A DNA stretch of 64,000 nt from Candidatus Gastranaerophilales bacterium (GCA_944324225.1 CALUVL010000004.1:1-64000), one strand, 5' to 3'; numbered from the stretch's first letter, positions 28,799-38,811 are shown. A program made the numbers and translations. Notes: a model not told the origin generated them from the sequence alone.

Positions 28799-30709
28799 AT
28801 GGGCGGACCTTTCGGCATATCAGGATTTGATAAAGGTGACAAGAAAATTGGCACGACAACACTTCGCGATCTTCAAATAATGAAGCAATATGCGAATGAA
28901 AAGTTGTCTGCTGAAATGTCCATGCAAAATTCAATAATGATGGCAAGATTAGCACAAATTAGAGCGATGCAGCAAAGCGGACAAAAAGGCGGGAGCGGCC
29001 TGGATGGACTTAACAAAAATTTGGCAAGTCTGGCCAAAACCGGTGTTGATTTGTATAAGAATATATCTTCCTCAAAAAATGCAAACGCTCCACAAACTAC
29101 TAGTCCCACAACAAACGCATCAAAAACTCAGTCGCCGGCTTCTACATCAAGAACACAAGCGCCTAAAGCCACTGATAATAATACTTATACAGGACTTGCA
29201 AAAGGTATTGATACATCTTCTAATGGTACGTTTGATATGAACAGCCTGAATAATATTGAACAGTCGCTTAATGGTAATCAAAATCTTTCATTGCAGGATT
29301 TGAATTCAATGCAGACTCAAATTTCAACATCTAAAGCTGATGTTTCGCAACAACTGACTGATGCTCAGACTAATTTAAGCAATCTTGAAAACCAAAAAGA
29401 AACGGCAACAAAACAGGTTCAAGAACTTCAAGGCTCGATAGGCGAGGCGGAAACTGCGAAAACTGATGCGAAACAAAATCTTGATACAAGCAAAAGCAAA
29501 CTTAATCAATCCGTAAAAGCCCGTGATCAGCTTGATGATCAATTGGCTTCTGTGAATGAGGATTATAAACAAAAATGTAATACTGTAAAACAGGAAGAAC
29601 AGGCCAAAAGCAGTGCTCAGCAGGAAGTTTCAACAGCAAAGGGCGAAGTTGCGCAGGCACAATCCGGGTTGACAATGGCCACACAACAGTTAGCTTCAGC
29701 TCAGGCTACACTTCAAAGCACTCCACAGACAATAAACGGATACCCAAATCCTGCTTATGCCTCGGCTCAAGCCGCAGTTAAAGCTGCAGAGCAGCAAAAA
29801 CAACAAGCTGAACAAGCACTACAAACTGCTGAGCAAAAATTGGATGGAGCAGAACAAAATCTACAAGCTGCTGAGGAGCGTTTAAGTCAGGCGCAAGAAG
29901 CAAAATCTCAGACATTACAAACATTCCAGGAAACAGATTCAAAATACAAAGATATGGCTAAACGCTGCGAACAAATGCAAAAAGGTGTAGAAAACAGTCA
30001 GAAATCTTATGATACAGCAATAGATACATTTAATGAAACAAGTGCAAATTACGAAAAAATGAACACTGAACTTCAGTCACAACAAGGTATTTTGAACCAG
30101 CTTGAAGTCGCTCAATCAAAGATTAACAATTTGCAGCAGGCTTCATCAAAAGTTGGAGAGCTTGAAAACACAGTAAATCAAAAAATACAGACTGCAAATT
30201 CTTCCGGAGAATCTAATTTTGAAAGCGTAAAGAATGATATGATTGCAAACGCAAATAAATCGCAAGGTTGTGGCGCAAATAAAACGATTATGGAGAATTT
30301 GCTATCAGCAAAAGATTATGATTTAGGCAAGTGTACAGGTGAACTTTGGGGTGCACATTTAAATTCGACTTACGGTTCATCAGCCGAATTTGAAGCTCAA
30401 GGGTATATAAAGAATGCTGACGGTTCGTTTACAGATCCGAGAACAGGTGTCACAATGATTAATGTCCTTGGTGATGATAAAACATGGGTTTCACAAGCAG
30501 GATTGTCTGGAGATGGTGAAACCGAAATCTACGGTTCAAAAGCAACAGCAGGGCGTGATTATCCCGGATTGTTTGATGCAATAGAACGTAACCAGCAGCA
30601 AATGGAGGCTCAGATTAGTTTTGACGGATTTGATGAATCCGGCAGTCCTATAATAAAAAGATCAAAAACAAGATTGGATTTAGGTAATAGAAATGTTTCT
30701 TATTTATAA
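28799..30709 (+). CDS. Coiled-coil protein, tandem paralogue 1
   Basis: A 636-residue hydrophilic protein with no signal peptide. Residues 1-57 (MGGPFGISGFDKGDKKIG and onward to RAMQQ) are almost identical to the next gene. A variable Pro/Thr/Ser-rich linker follows to about residue 130. A long Gln/Ala/Lys-rich coiled coil runs from about 160 to 465 and includes a block ARDQLDDQLASVNEDYK shared with the paralogue. A globular C-terminal part follows with GYIKNADGSFTDPRTGVT. Ribosome site AAGGAG. Conserved head, variable linker and tail suggest that the N terminus is a common targeting or assembly signal. No family recognised. Confidence 0.8.
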   Translation: MGGPFGISGFDKGDKKIGTTTLRDLQIMKQYANEKLSAEMSMQNSIMMARLAQIRAMQQSGQKGGSGLDGLNKNLASLAKTGVDLYKNISSSKNANAPQTTSPTTNASKTQSPASTSRTQAPKATDNNTYTGLAKGIDTSSNGTFDMNSLNNIEQSLNGNQNLSLQDLNSMQTQISTSKADVSQQLTDAQTNLSNLENQKETATKQVQELQGSIGEAETAKTDAKQNLDTSKSKLNQSVKARDQLDDQLASVNEDYKQKCNTVKQEEQAKSSAQQEVSTAKGEVAQAQSGLTMATQQLASAQATLQSTPQTINGYPNPAYASAQAAVKAAEQQKQQAEQALQTAEQKLDGAEQNLQAAEERLSQAQEAKSQTLQTFQETDSKYKDMAKRCEQMQKGVENSQKSYDTAIDTFNETSANYEKMNTELQSQQGILNQLEVAQSKINNLQQASSKVGELENTVNQKIQTANSSGESNFESVKNDMIANANKSQGCGANKTIMENLLSAKDYDLGKCTGELWGAHLNSTYGSSAEFEAQGYIKNADGSFTDPRTGVTMINVLGDDKTWVSQAGLSGDGETEIYGSKATAGRDYPGLFDAIERNQQQMEAQISFDGFDESGSPIIKRSKTRLDLGNRNVSYL

Positions 30710-30832
30710 TGTGAAAATACGTTATTAAAATGCTGTTCAAATATTGTAAATTTTTGTTAAGAAGTAAACGGATAGTGAATCTGGGTGTGGAATATATACT
30801 TTATATATAAAGAAGAAGCATAAGGAGCTTTA

Positions 30833-32752
30833 ATGGGCGGACCTTTTGGCATATCAGGATTTGATAAAGGTGACAAGAAAATTGGCACGACAACACTTCG
30901 CGATCTTCAAATAATGAAGCAATATGCGAATGAAAAGTTGTCTGCTGAAATGTCCATGCAAAATTCAATAATGATGGCAAGGTTAGCACAGATTAGAGCG
31001 ATGCAGCAGCAAGGTTCCTCAGGCAACGGAAGTTCTATTGAGGGGGTTACTAAAAATTTAGAAAGTCTGGCCACAACCGGTCTTAATTTGTTTAAAAATA
31101 TCAAAGCTTCTAAGGCTAATAATCCTGCTCAAACAAATAATGCAGGACAAACGAATAATTCCCCAGCTGCACCTGCACAAAATTCACCTGCAGTCAGAAC
31201 TCCGGCTGTGCCGTCTTCATCATCGGCTCCGAGCGGGTTGGCTCAAGGGGTTGATACAAGTGATTCATCTGCAACAGTTGACACCTCTGTGCTGGATAAT
31301 ATTTCAGGAAAACTCGACTATGCACATCTTTCAACGGACGATTTAACTTCATTACAGTCGGAACTCGGTACCAAAAAAGTTGAAGTTGCTGAAAAACTTT
31401 CAGCGGCACAGGCCGATTATAGTAATATTCAGGGACAGCACGAGACGGCAGAAGCAAATGTTACCCGGTTAGAAGGTGAAATCGGCACAGCAGAAACTAC
31501 AAAAAAAGATGCACAAAAAACTTTAACAAATAGTAAAAGTCAACTTAATCAATCTACCAAAGCGCGTGATCAGCTTGATGATCAATTGGCTTCTGTGAAT
31601 GAGGATTATAAAGAAAAATGTACAGCAGTGAAAAATTGTGAAAGCGAAAAAACGTCAGCACAAACCGAGGTTTCCAGAGCGAAAACTTCTGTTGCTCAAG
31701 CTGAATCAGGGGTATCAATGGCTACACAGCAGCTAAGTTCGGCTCAGTCAACACTTGCAAGTACACCACAGACGATTAACGGACAGCCTAACCCGCAGTA
31801 TCAGGTTGCTCAGGCTGCTGTGAAGGCGGCAGAACAGCAAAAGACACAGGCCGAAGCAGCTCTTGAAAAAGCTAATAAATCTCTTGAAGAGGCAAATAGC
31901 CGACTTAATACGGCGGAAGAAAATTTGAAAACTGCTCAGGATGCTAAAAATGAAACTTTACAAACTTTGCAGGAAACAGATTCAAAATACAAAGATATGG
32001 CTAAACGATGCGAACAAATGCAAAAGAGTGTCGAAACCAGCCAGGAAAATTATGACACATCACTGGAAACATTAGATACAGCAAATACGAATTATGAAAA
32101 ATTAAATACGGAACTTGAATCCCAGCAGGGAATTTTGAACCAGCTTGAAGTTTATAATGCAAAGCTTGAAAATTTACAACAGGTATCTTCAAGAGTAGAT
32201 GAAATTGAATCCACAATAAATCAACAGCTTCAGGCAAGAGAACAAACGACAGAAACAATGCTTGAACACGCTAACGCTACCGAAGGCTGTTCAGCTACCA
32301 AAACACCGGCTGAAAACTTAATATCAATGAAAGACGGTCAGCAAAAATTGGATCGTTTTGCTTATACAGCATCTAAAATTGAGACAAATGCGGCTGGATT
32401 GTTGTTAGTTGATGAGCACCAGATGAAAGTAAAAAATGCTGATCAGGTAATAAATGAAGATGCATCATTCTTTGAAAAATCAGGATGTATTGCCAACTCT
32501 GACGGTTCATATACAAACCCTGAAAATGGGCTTACTTGGATTGATGTCGGAGGCGGCACCTGGCTTCGTACAGATACTTTGCATAGGCATCAGGAGTATA
32601 TGAATATTGTAAATGAAAAATATCCAGGTGTTGTAGATGCTTTTCACAGGGCACAGGATCAGCTGCCAGATTACGGTGTTGTCGGCTTGACGGCAAATTC
32701 AAATTTAAGAAAATATATGCAGAACTGGAATAACCTGAATTTTATAAACTAA
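30833..32752 (+). CDS. Coiled-coil protein, tandem paralogue 2
   Basis: A 639-residue paralogue of the preceding gene with the same plan: a nearly identical first 57 residues, a Pro/Ala/Asn-rich variable linker, a coiled coil (about 165-470) with the same ARDQLDDQLASVNEDYK block, and a C-terminal domain with GCIANSDGSYTNPENGLTW. The promoter-proximal 55 nt (TGTGGAATATATACTTTATA to AAGGAGCTTTAATG) is also duplicated, so each copy carries its own start signals. Only 123 nt separate the two. A strong terminator begins in its stop codon. Function unknown. Confidence 0.8.
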   Translation: MGGPFGISGFDKGDKKIGTTTLRDLQIMKQYANEKLSAEMSMQNSIMMARLAQIRAMQQQGSSGNGSSIEGVTKNLESLATTGLNLFKNIKASKANNPAQTNNAGQTNNSPAAPAQNSPAVRTPAVPSSSSAPSGLAQGVDTSDSSATVDTSVLDNISGKLDYAHLSTDDLTSLQSELGTKKVEVAEKLSAAQADYSNIQGQHETAEANVTRLEGEIGTAETTKKDAQKTLTNSKSQLNQSTKARDQLDDQLASVNEDYKEKCTAVKNCESEKTSAQTEVSRAKTSVAQAESGVSMATQQLSSAQSTLASTPQTINGQPNPQYQVAQAAVKAAEQQKTQAEAALEKANKSLEEANSRLNTAEENLKTAQDAKNETLQTLQETDSKYKDMAKRCEQMQKSVETSQENYDTSLETLDTANTNYEKLNTELESQQGILNQLEVYNAKLENLQQVSSRVDEIESTINQQLQAREQTTETMLEHANATEGCSATKTPAENLISMKDGQQKLDRFAYTASKIETNAAGLLLVDEHQMKVKNADQVINEDASFFEKSGCIANSDGSYTNPENGLTWIDVGGGTWLRTDTLHRHQEYMNIVNEKYPGVVDAFHRAQDQLPDYGVVGLTANSNLRKYMQNWNNLNFIN

Positions 32753-32789
32753 AACAGACTCTTTTCAATTTAAAAAGAGTCTGTTTTTG
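32751..32789. terminator. Bidirectional intrinsic terminator
   Basis: Long stem AAAACAGACTCTTTT / AAAAAGAGTCTGTTTT with T-runs on both strands, between the second coiled-coil gene and the convergent acyl-CoA ligase. Confidence 0.88.
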
Positions 32790-32818
32790 TATTTGTTGAA
32801 TAATTGAACTTTATTCAA

Positions 32819-34990
32819 TTACTTGCCGCATGAGCAGGTAACTGAGCCGCAGCCGCATTTGCAGCCGAGTGCTTCTTTTGCTTCTTCCATTCTGACTTTG
32901 ATACGTCCGTCAACTGCAATGCCTTCGCCGGTTGTTTCTGATATCAGAAGTGGATTGATGTCGAGTTCGTCAATGAATTTGAAGTCATTAACAAGCTGTG
33001 ACAATCTCAGCAAAGTTTCCTGAATTTGATCAATTTGAGCAGGTTTTGTGCCTCTTGCGCCTTCAAGAAGTTTGTATGCTTTGACTGACTTAATCATTTC
33101 TTCTGCATCAACATCTGTCAAAGGTGCAATTCTGAATGTTACGTCTTTCATAACTTCAACGAATACACCGCCAAGGCCGAACATCATCATCGGGCCGTAC
33201 TGAGGATCTGTTGCAATACCGCAAACCATTTCACGGTTGCCTTTAACCATTTCCTGAATAATTACGCCTTCTAATCCTTCAAGCAAGCCTTTTGCTTCCA
33301 ATCTTTCAAGAAGTCCTTTGTATTCTTTTCTCAACTGTTCTTCAGACTTGATGTTTACAACAACACCGCCTACGTCTGTTTTGTGTGAAGTTGTTTTTGA
33401 AGTCATTTTCATTACAACAGGATATCCGATTGAATTTCCGAGTTCTACAACTTCGTCTTCGTTTGTTGCAAGACCGTATTTGCAAGCACGGATTCCGTAA
33501 GCCTGAAGTACGTCGATAGATTCTAACGTTGTCAATTGTGCACGGTCTTCAGCGAGTGCGTTTTTGATAATTTTTTCAACTTTAGCTCTGTCAACGTCAT
33601 AGCATGGAATTTTGCCTTCCGGTCTTTCCATCCAGAGTCTTTGCTGGTTCAATCTGTTCAAACCGTCTGCTGCCTGTTCAGCGTACATGAAGAACGGCAT
33701 ATTTACATTCATATCAGAAAGTTTTGAGAAAAACTCGTTCTTTGTCATGAATACGCCGATAATCGGTTTTTGTGGATTTTTAGCCTTAATTTCCATCAAT
33801 GCTTCTGCAACATCAATATCTTTCAATCCGAGGAACGGAAGATAAATTGTAATAATCATATCTACATTTTCATCTGCTATAACAGTTTCAAGAGTTTGTT
33901 TGTAGTGTTCGATAGGAGCAGAAGCAATCATATCGATAGGGTTTTTAACGGATGCTGCTGCAGGAAGGAAGCTTCTCAACTTTTCTTTAGTTTCTTCAGA
34001 AATTTTAGCCATCTGCATACCGTATTCACAAACAGCATCTGTTGCCATAATTCCAGGGCCGCCTGAGTTTGTGATAATAGCTACTCTGTCACCTTTCGGA
34101 ATCGGGCAGTTAGCAAAAACTTTTGCTGTTTCAAAAAGGTTTTGAAGAGAAAATTCTCTGATAACACCTGACTGTTGCAACAATGCTGCTGCTGCTTTAT
34201 CTGCACCTGCAAGAGATCCGGTGTGAGATGATGCTGCTGAAGCTCCTGCTGCAGATCTTCCTGATTTCAGTGCCAAAATAGGTTTCTTTTTAGAAACTCT
34301 GGAAGCTAATTTTCTGAAGTTAGAAGGATTTTGGATAGATTCCATGTAAAGAAGAATCTGTTGAACATCGTCATCATTTTCCCAGTATTCAATTGCTGTT
34401 TCAGCATTAACATCAGCCTGGTTTCCGATTGAAATGAATTGTGCGAACCCTAGGTTGAGGTCTTTCAAGATATTCAAAATACCGCCGCCTAATGCTCCGG
34501 ATTGAGAAACAAATCCGATGTTTCCTCTCTCTGGAAGGCTTTCAGCAAAGCATCCGTCCATTCTGATTTCAGGATTTGTGTTTACAACTCCCAGACAGTT
34601 TGGACCAACGCATCTCATGCCGTATTCTTTAATTTTTTCAACTAATTGTTTTTCAAGTTCTGCGCCTTCTTTGCCGGTTTCTTTAAAGCCTGCTGTAATT
34701 ATACACAAACCTTTGATGCCTTTTTCGTGGCACTGGTCAATTGTTGAAAGTACAAATTTTGCATTTACAACAATAAGCGCAAGGTCAACTTCACCCGGAA
34801 CTTCCAGAATTGATGTATAAGCAGGAAGTCCTTCGATAATTCCGCCTTTGGGGTTTACAGGATATATCTTTCCGGTGAATTTGTATTCCTGTAATCTTTT
34901 CATAATATCAGAACCGATTGTGTGTTCTTTTGTTGACGCACCGATAACCGCTATTGATTTCGGTTTCATGATTTTGTCTAAAATGTTCAT
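32819..34990 (-). CDS. Acetate-CoA ligase (ADP-forming), fused alpha and beta domains
   Basis: A 723-residue enzyme that makes ATP from acyl-CoA, ADP and phosphate, a typical last step of fermentation. The N-terminal CoA-binding domain (SIAVIGAST, residues 12-20) is followed by the ligase domains with the phospho-His256 in SSHTGSLAG. The C-terminal half is an ATP-grasp domain (GYPVVMKMTSKTTSHKTDVGGV). The start has AAGGAAAGG. Fused alpha-beta chains of about 700 residues are normal. The odd part is the last 16 residues, LGCKCGCGSVTCSCGK, with five Cys, a tail not needed by the family. It is downstream of the tag protein and radical SAM gene in one probable operon. Confidence 0.92.
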   Translation of the reverse strand: MNILDKIMKPKSIAVIGASTKEHTIGSDIMKRLQEYKFTGKIYPVNPKGGIIEGLPAYTSILEVPGEVDLALIVVNAKFVLSTIDQCHEKGIKGLCIITAGFKETGKEGAELEKQLVEKIKEYGMRCVGPNCLGVVNTNPEIRMDGCFAESLPERGNIGFVSQSGALGGGILNILKDLNLGFAQFISIGNQADVNAETAIEYWENDDDVQQILLYMESIQNPSNFRKLASRVSKKKPILALKSGRSAAGASAASSHTGSLAGADKAAAALLQQSGVIREFSLQNLFETAKVFANCPIPKGDRVAIITNSGGPGIMATDAVCEYGMQMAKISEETKEKLRSFLPAAASVKNPIDMIASAPIEHYKQTLETVIADENVDMIITIYLPFLGLKDIDVAEALMEIKAKNPQKPIIGVFMTKNEFFSKLSDMNVNMPFFMYAEQAADGLNRLNQQRLWMERPEGKIPCYDVDRAKVEKIIKNALAEDRAQLTTLESIDVLQAYGIRACKYGLATNEDEVVELGNSIGYPVVMKMTSKTTSHKTDVGGVVVNIKSEEQLRKEYKGLLERLEAKGLLEGLEGVIIQEMVKGNREMVCGIATDPQYGPMMMFGLGGVFVEVMKDVTFRIAPLTDVDAEEMIKSVKAYKLLEGARGTKPAQIDQIQETLLRLSQLVNDFKFIDELDINPLLISETTGEGIAVDGRIKVRMEEAKEALGCKCGCGSVTCSCGK

Positions 34991-35020
34991 GTTTTGTCCT
35001 TTCCTTTTAATTCACATGAT

Positions 35021-35461
35021 TTATATTTCATCTTTATCTTGGAATGTGCTTACAAATTTATTACAAAGTTTATTTAAAAAATTTTTTATTTTTTTGCAGG
35101 TTGAAATTTTAGGAAATGCTTTGTCATAAGTTTTGATTGTTTCTCTGGCTACTGAAGTATATAAATCAACAGTCTCATTCCCTTCATCCATGGTTGAAGC
35201 ATTGGTTATTATGCTTTCTGTAAATGGTTTGTTTATTTTACCTAAGTGTCCCGGTTTTTTAGCTATAATGCTAATTGATTTGTTCTGGTGGTTTTGTCTT
35301 ATAAATAAATCAAACGGTTTGTCCTTAATCATTTCTTCCATTGAACTATAAGCTTTTCTTACATATTTACAGGGAAGATAACTTAAATCATTAACAATAT
35401 TAATTTTCCCTTGAAAGTTTTGCTGATTTGATTGTGAATTTGATATGGCTGTAACCTGCAT
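35021..35461 (-). CDS. Tag-bearing hypothetical protein
   Basis: A 146-residue protein beginning MQVTAISNSQSNQQNFQG, one of five proteins here with this kind of N terminus. The rest is mixed alpha/beta with a basic, Cys-containing C-terminal helix (ISTCKKIKNFLNKLCNKF). No membrane segment or signal peptide. AAGGAG ribosome site. It is 19 nt downstream of the radical SAM gene and 30 nt upstream of the acyl-CoA ligase, so the three probably share an mRNA. Function unknown. Confidence 0.7.
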   Translation of the reverse strand: MQVTAISNSQSNQQNFQGKINIVNDLSYLPCKYVRKAYSSMEEMIKDKPFDLFIRQNHQNKSISIIAKKPGHLGKINKPFTESIITNASTMDEGNETVDLYTSVARETIKTYDKAFPKISTCKKIKNFLNKLCNKFVSTFQDKDEI

Positions 35462-35480
35462 AATATACTCCTTATTCTAA

Positions 35481-36104
35481 TTAGTAACCGTTAACAATCC
35501 ACTCTCTCACTCTAAATTTTGCACCGAGAGAATTTGCGATTTGTCCGCATTTCTCAAGGTCAAGATGGCGGCTTTTGTAGCCTTCCACAACGCTTGCAAC
35601 AACAGAAATTTCTGCATCAGCACATGCTTTTATGAATTTCTTAACTTCATCATATGCTTCGTCAAATTTCGGCTGCGAAAGCTCGTTATATTCTTCTTTT
35701 GTTGCACCGTTAAGGCTTACGGAAAACTCATCAACGAGTCCTTTCAGTTCCGGAACAACATTTCTTTTGTAAACAAAATTGGCATGACCGTTTGTGTTAA
35801 CCCGAATTTTTGAAGATTGCAGTTTTTGCTTTATATATTTTGCAACTTCCTTTAATTCTTCAAGCTTCAGCATTGGCTCGCCGTAACCGCAGAATATAAT
35901 TTCTTTTGACGGAGTTTCGGGGTAGATTTTTTCAAATTGTTCTATGACATCTTTTGCTGTAGAATTTTCATCATCAAGCCAGAGTTCCTGTCCTTTTACA
36001 TCGGATTTGTCATTTCTCAGGCAGAATATACAATCATTCGTACAGCGGTTTGTTAAATTAATATAAATTTTCCCGTCTAATGTATATACTAAAACGTTTG
36101 ACAT
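35481..36104 (-). CDS. Radical SAM protein, TatD-associated type
   Basis: A 207-residue short radical SAM enzyme. The [4Fe-4S] cluster motif C-x3-C-x2-C is at Cys 21, 25 and 28 (NLTNRCTNDCIFC). The SAM-binding GYGEPML follows around residue 68, then VNTNG. The length and the TNRC-x-NDC-x-FC-x-R form match the small radical SAM proteins usually encoded beside TatD nucleases, although no tatD gene is in this window. The ATG at 36104 is chosen over an upstream TTG because GGAGG-like sequence precedes it. Substrate unknown. Confidence 0.82.
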   Translation of the reverse strand: MSNVLVYTLDGKIYINLTNRCTNDCIFCLRNDKSDVKGQELWLDDENSTAKDVIEQFEKIYPETPSKEIIFCGYGEPMLKLEELKEVAKYIKQKLQSSKIRVNTNGHANFVYKRNVVPELKGLVDEFSVSLNGATKEEYNELSQPKFDEAYDEVKKFIKACADAEISVVASVVEGYKSRHLDLEKCGQIANSLGAKFRVREWIVNGY

Positions 36105-36195
36105 TTCTTGCCTTTCCTCCAAAATTATCGCATGCTCAAACTTTATTTACAAGTGCAAAAAATGAAAAAACAATTTAATTAATATACAGATTAAT

Positions 36196-37761
36196 TTAAG
36201 CTTTCTTTTTGTTATTTGAGTAATCTGTAGTGCCAGGGAATGAGTTTTGACCTGTAACTTTTTGGGTCACCCAGTATTGGATTTTGGGGATGAATGTGGA
36301 CAGAAATGCTGCGGATATCACAAAACCACTGCCCCAATTGATGGCGTTTTTGATGAAGTTTGCACGGCTTGCTTTTTTGAGTACTTCCTCTGTAATGTTA
36401 CCGTCTTTTGCACGTTTAATGATATCGTTTATGAATGCCGCTGCATCATCTTTTATACCGTCAAGTTCAGCCTGTGCTATAAATTTAAGCGGATTTTTTC
36501 TGTTTGACGGTTTTGTTTTTACAAACGGAATATCTTCTCTTGTCGCAATTTCTAAGATGTTGTCGAGGAATTCAGGAGAGTTGAATTTACCGCCTTTAAG
36601 AATACTTTCTACCTGACTTTTTGAAAGGTATTTTACACCTTCAATTGAGGGCTGAAGGTCAGACATTTCTTCTGCGAGTTTTGAAAGTTCGGTGTAATCT
36701 GAATCTGGAACTTGACCTTTCAATGCTCTGCGGAAATCATCGAGTTTGATGGCATCATTGTCTTTTCCTGTGAATTTATCTTTTAATGCTGTGTTCATCA
36801 AATTTATATGAGTATCATTGCCGAATACTTCTTTTTTGAAATCTTCAACGCTCATTTTTCCATTATGAGATTTAATTAGTTTTGAAAGTTCTTCTGTTGC
36901 ATATTTTGCCGAAACAGGGTCTAATCTTGTTTTTCTGCCGTCTTCAAGCTGGTTCAGCCATTTATTCATATTTGGCATGTTGAACATGTAAAAATAAATT
37001 GATGTCAAATCTCTGATTAGAATTTCACGTCTTTCGTTATTGTTTCTTGCCATTATTGTACGTCCGCCTGCTATACCGACATCTGTTGACAGAAGCTGGT
37101 ATTTTGCATCATTTTCAAAATGGTTGGCAAGCGTCAGAAGTGTTTGGGTTCCGTTCAAACCTTCAAAGGATGTGTTTTTTGTTTCTTTGTTTTGAGATGA
37201 TTTATTTAAAAATTCATCCATTGAAACTTTATTAAATGGTTGTGGAATTGCGGGTTGTAATGTTTGTGCCGGCTGTTCCGGATTTTTTCTGTGTCTTCTT
37301 AAATAACTTGTTATTGACTGGTTAAGTCTTGGCACCAGAAAGCCGACAAGACAGTTTGCTAAAATTATGCTGCTTGCAACTTTTGCAAATTTGAAGTTTG
37401 CAATTTTCTTTTCTGAAATATTGTATCTTTTGATGTAGTTTTTAAGAGGATTGTGAAGTGAATCTTTACCTACATCAAAGTTTGTGTCAGGAAGTTTGAG
37501 AATTTTATTCCCTACAAAATGGTCAATAAGTTTGTTAAACCCTTTAACTCCGCTGAACCAGAACAGAGCGCCTATCATTTCTTCTGTGATACGTTCTCTG
37601 CCTTCATCAAACCCGCCTCTCTGGTATGCTTGATAAGTTCTGCCTGCTTCGACGCATGCTTCAAGTAAAATTAGAGGAGCAAGGCCTCTGCTTGCCATAC
37701 TTTTTACAAAATGTCTGGTTGTGTATGGAGTTTTGGTTGGTGTTCGGGTAACTGTAACCAT
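36196..37761 (-). CDS. Large hypothetical membrane-associated protein
   Basis: A 521-residue protein without a recognised family. It has a basic N terminus, a helical domain with IGALFWFSGVKGFNKLIDHFVG, and two hydrophobic segments (about residues 126-145, SSIILANCLVGFLVP, and 480-500, NWGSGFVISAAFLSTFIP). Between them is a long soluble region with leucine-rich helices. A Pro/Gln-rich linker is near residue 160. The start at 37761 is an ATG; a TTG 9 nt upstream is less likely. The neighbouring divergent gene at 37938 also has short hydrophobic pairs and the tag. Possibly a lineage-specific envelope protein. Confidence 0.65.
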   Translation of the reverse strand: MVTVTRTPTKTPYTTRHFVKSMASRGLAPLILLEACVEAGRTYQAYQRGGFDEGRERITEEMIGALFWFSGVKGFNKLIDHFVGNKILKLPDTNFDVGKDSLHNPLKNYIKRYNISEKKIANFKFAKVASSIILANCLVGFLVPRLNQSITSYLRRHRKNPEQPAQTLQPAIPQPFNKVSMDEFLNKSSQNKETKNTSFEGLNGTQTLLTLANHFENDAKYQLLSTDVGIAGGRTIMARNNNERREILIRDLTSIYFYMFNMPNMNKWLNQLEDGRKTRLDPVSAKYATEELSKLIKSHNGKMSVEDFKKEVFGNDTHINLMNTALKDKFTGKDNDAIKLDDFRRALKGQVPDSDYTELSKLAEEMSDLQPSIEGVKYLSKSQVESILKGGKFNSPEFLDNILEIATREDIPFVKTKPSNRKNPLKFIAQAELDGIKDDAAAFINDIIKRAKDGNITEEVLKKASRANFIKNAINWGSGFVISAAFLSTFIPKIQYWVTQKVTGQNSFPGTTDYSNNKKKA

Positions 37762-37937
37762 ATTTGTCAATTCCTGTCAAATGTTATAATATTCCTGAAA
37801 TTTTTTTTTTGCTATATTGATTATCTAATTTAATACTTTGTTACACTATTGATTTAAAGTTTTGTTAAGTTTTAAAATATAGATGGCAAGAAAATTCCTT
37901 TACGGGTTTTTCAAAAAGTGTAAGAAGGTGGTTAAAA

Positions 37938-38744
37938 ATGCCAATAAGTCAAGTAAATTCAAACGTCCAACCAAATTATTATTCACCAGTATTTACCTCA
38001 AAAAAAGACAGGCATGATAAAGATAAACCTCTTAATAAAACCGGTGTTCTGTTGTCTTCTTTGGCTGGTGTTGGTGTTGCTTCTGCATTAATTGCAAAAA
38101 AACAGGGCTTTTCATTAAATCCGAAAGTTATATTTTCACAAAACCCTAAAAATTGGGCAATGTTGAAAATATTTAACAAAAATAAACCTGATGCAAAATT
38201 AATGGAAATAGAAGAACCTCAAATTCTTGCTCTTGCTGCTGGTTCTGCGGTTGGCGGGCTTGCAGGCGGTGCTGTTTTTGATGATAAAAAATATTTTAAG
38301 GGAAAGCTCAGAGAAACAGTAAATCAGCTTCTGGGCAATGTCCTTGTACCCGTAATTTGTGTCGGCGGAGTTTCAAGACTTTATGACAAATACAAACGTC
38401 AGATTTTAAGCAATGTTCCGCAAGCTTCCGGAGAAGTTTTCAGCAAACCTGTTAAAATGTTTAATAAATTTCTTAAAGTAATTCCTTCAGCAGGTATGAC
38501 ATTGGCAGCTCTCGGGGTTGGCATTGTTTGCGGAAATAAGCTTTCTAATTTTATTAACGAAAAAATTTATCATAAACATGTTGACAGACAAATTAAAACA
38601 ACTGATTTTGCACCTCATGTTGATGATTTAAGTATTGCAGTTACTCTGATGGCGGATAAATCTCCCCTTTCTACGGCTATTACAAGAACCGTGCCGGGAT
38701 TTTTATGCGTGCCGGGGTATCAAATCGGTATTCACAGAGATTAA
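37938..38744 (+). CDS. Tag-bearing membrane-associated hypothetical protein
   Basis: A 268-residue protein. The N terminus MPISQVNSNVQPNYYSPVFT matches the tag pattern. Hydrophobic glycine-rich segments follow (GVLLSSLAGVGVASALIA at about 36-53; ILALAAGSAVGGLAGGAVF at about 95-113; and MTLAALGVGIVCGNKL at about 195). The remainder is basic. AAGGTGG ribosome site. No family is recognised. It may work with the divergent neighbour at 36196, which shares the pattern of isolated hydrophobic hairpins. Confidence 0.68.
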   Translation: MPISQVNSNVQPNYYSPVFTSKKDRHDKDKPLNKTGVLLSSLAGVGVASALIAKKQGFSLNPKVIFSQNPKNWAMLKIFNKNKPDAKLMEIEEPQILALAAGSAVGGLAGGAVFDDKKYFKGKLRETVNQLLGNVLVPVICVGGVSRLYDKYKRQILSNVPQASGEVFSKPVKMFNKFLKVIPSAGMTLAALGVGIVCGNKLSNFINEKIYHKHVDRQIKTTDFAPHVDDLSIAVTLMADKSPLSTAITRTVPGFLCVPGYQIGIHRD

Positions 38745-38766
38745 GTATTGATTTTTAATTCAAAAA

Positions 38767-38800
38767 AGGGCGGATGATTAAAAAAGCATCCGCCCTCGTG
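38767..38800. terminator. Intrinsic terminator between convergent genes
   Basis: 10-bp GC-rich stem AGGGCGGATG / CATCCGCCCT; T-rich on the plus side and A-rich (T on minus) upstream. Confidence 0.8.
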
Positions 38801-38811
38801 CTTTATATTTT

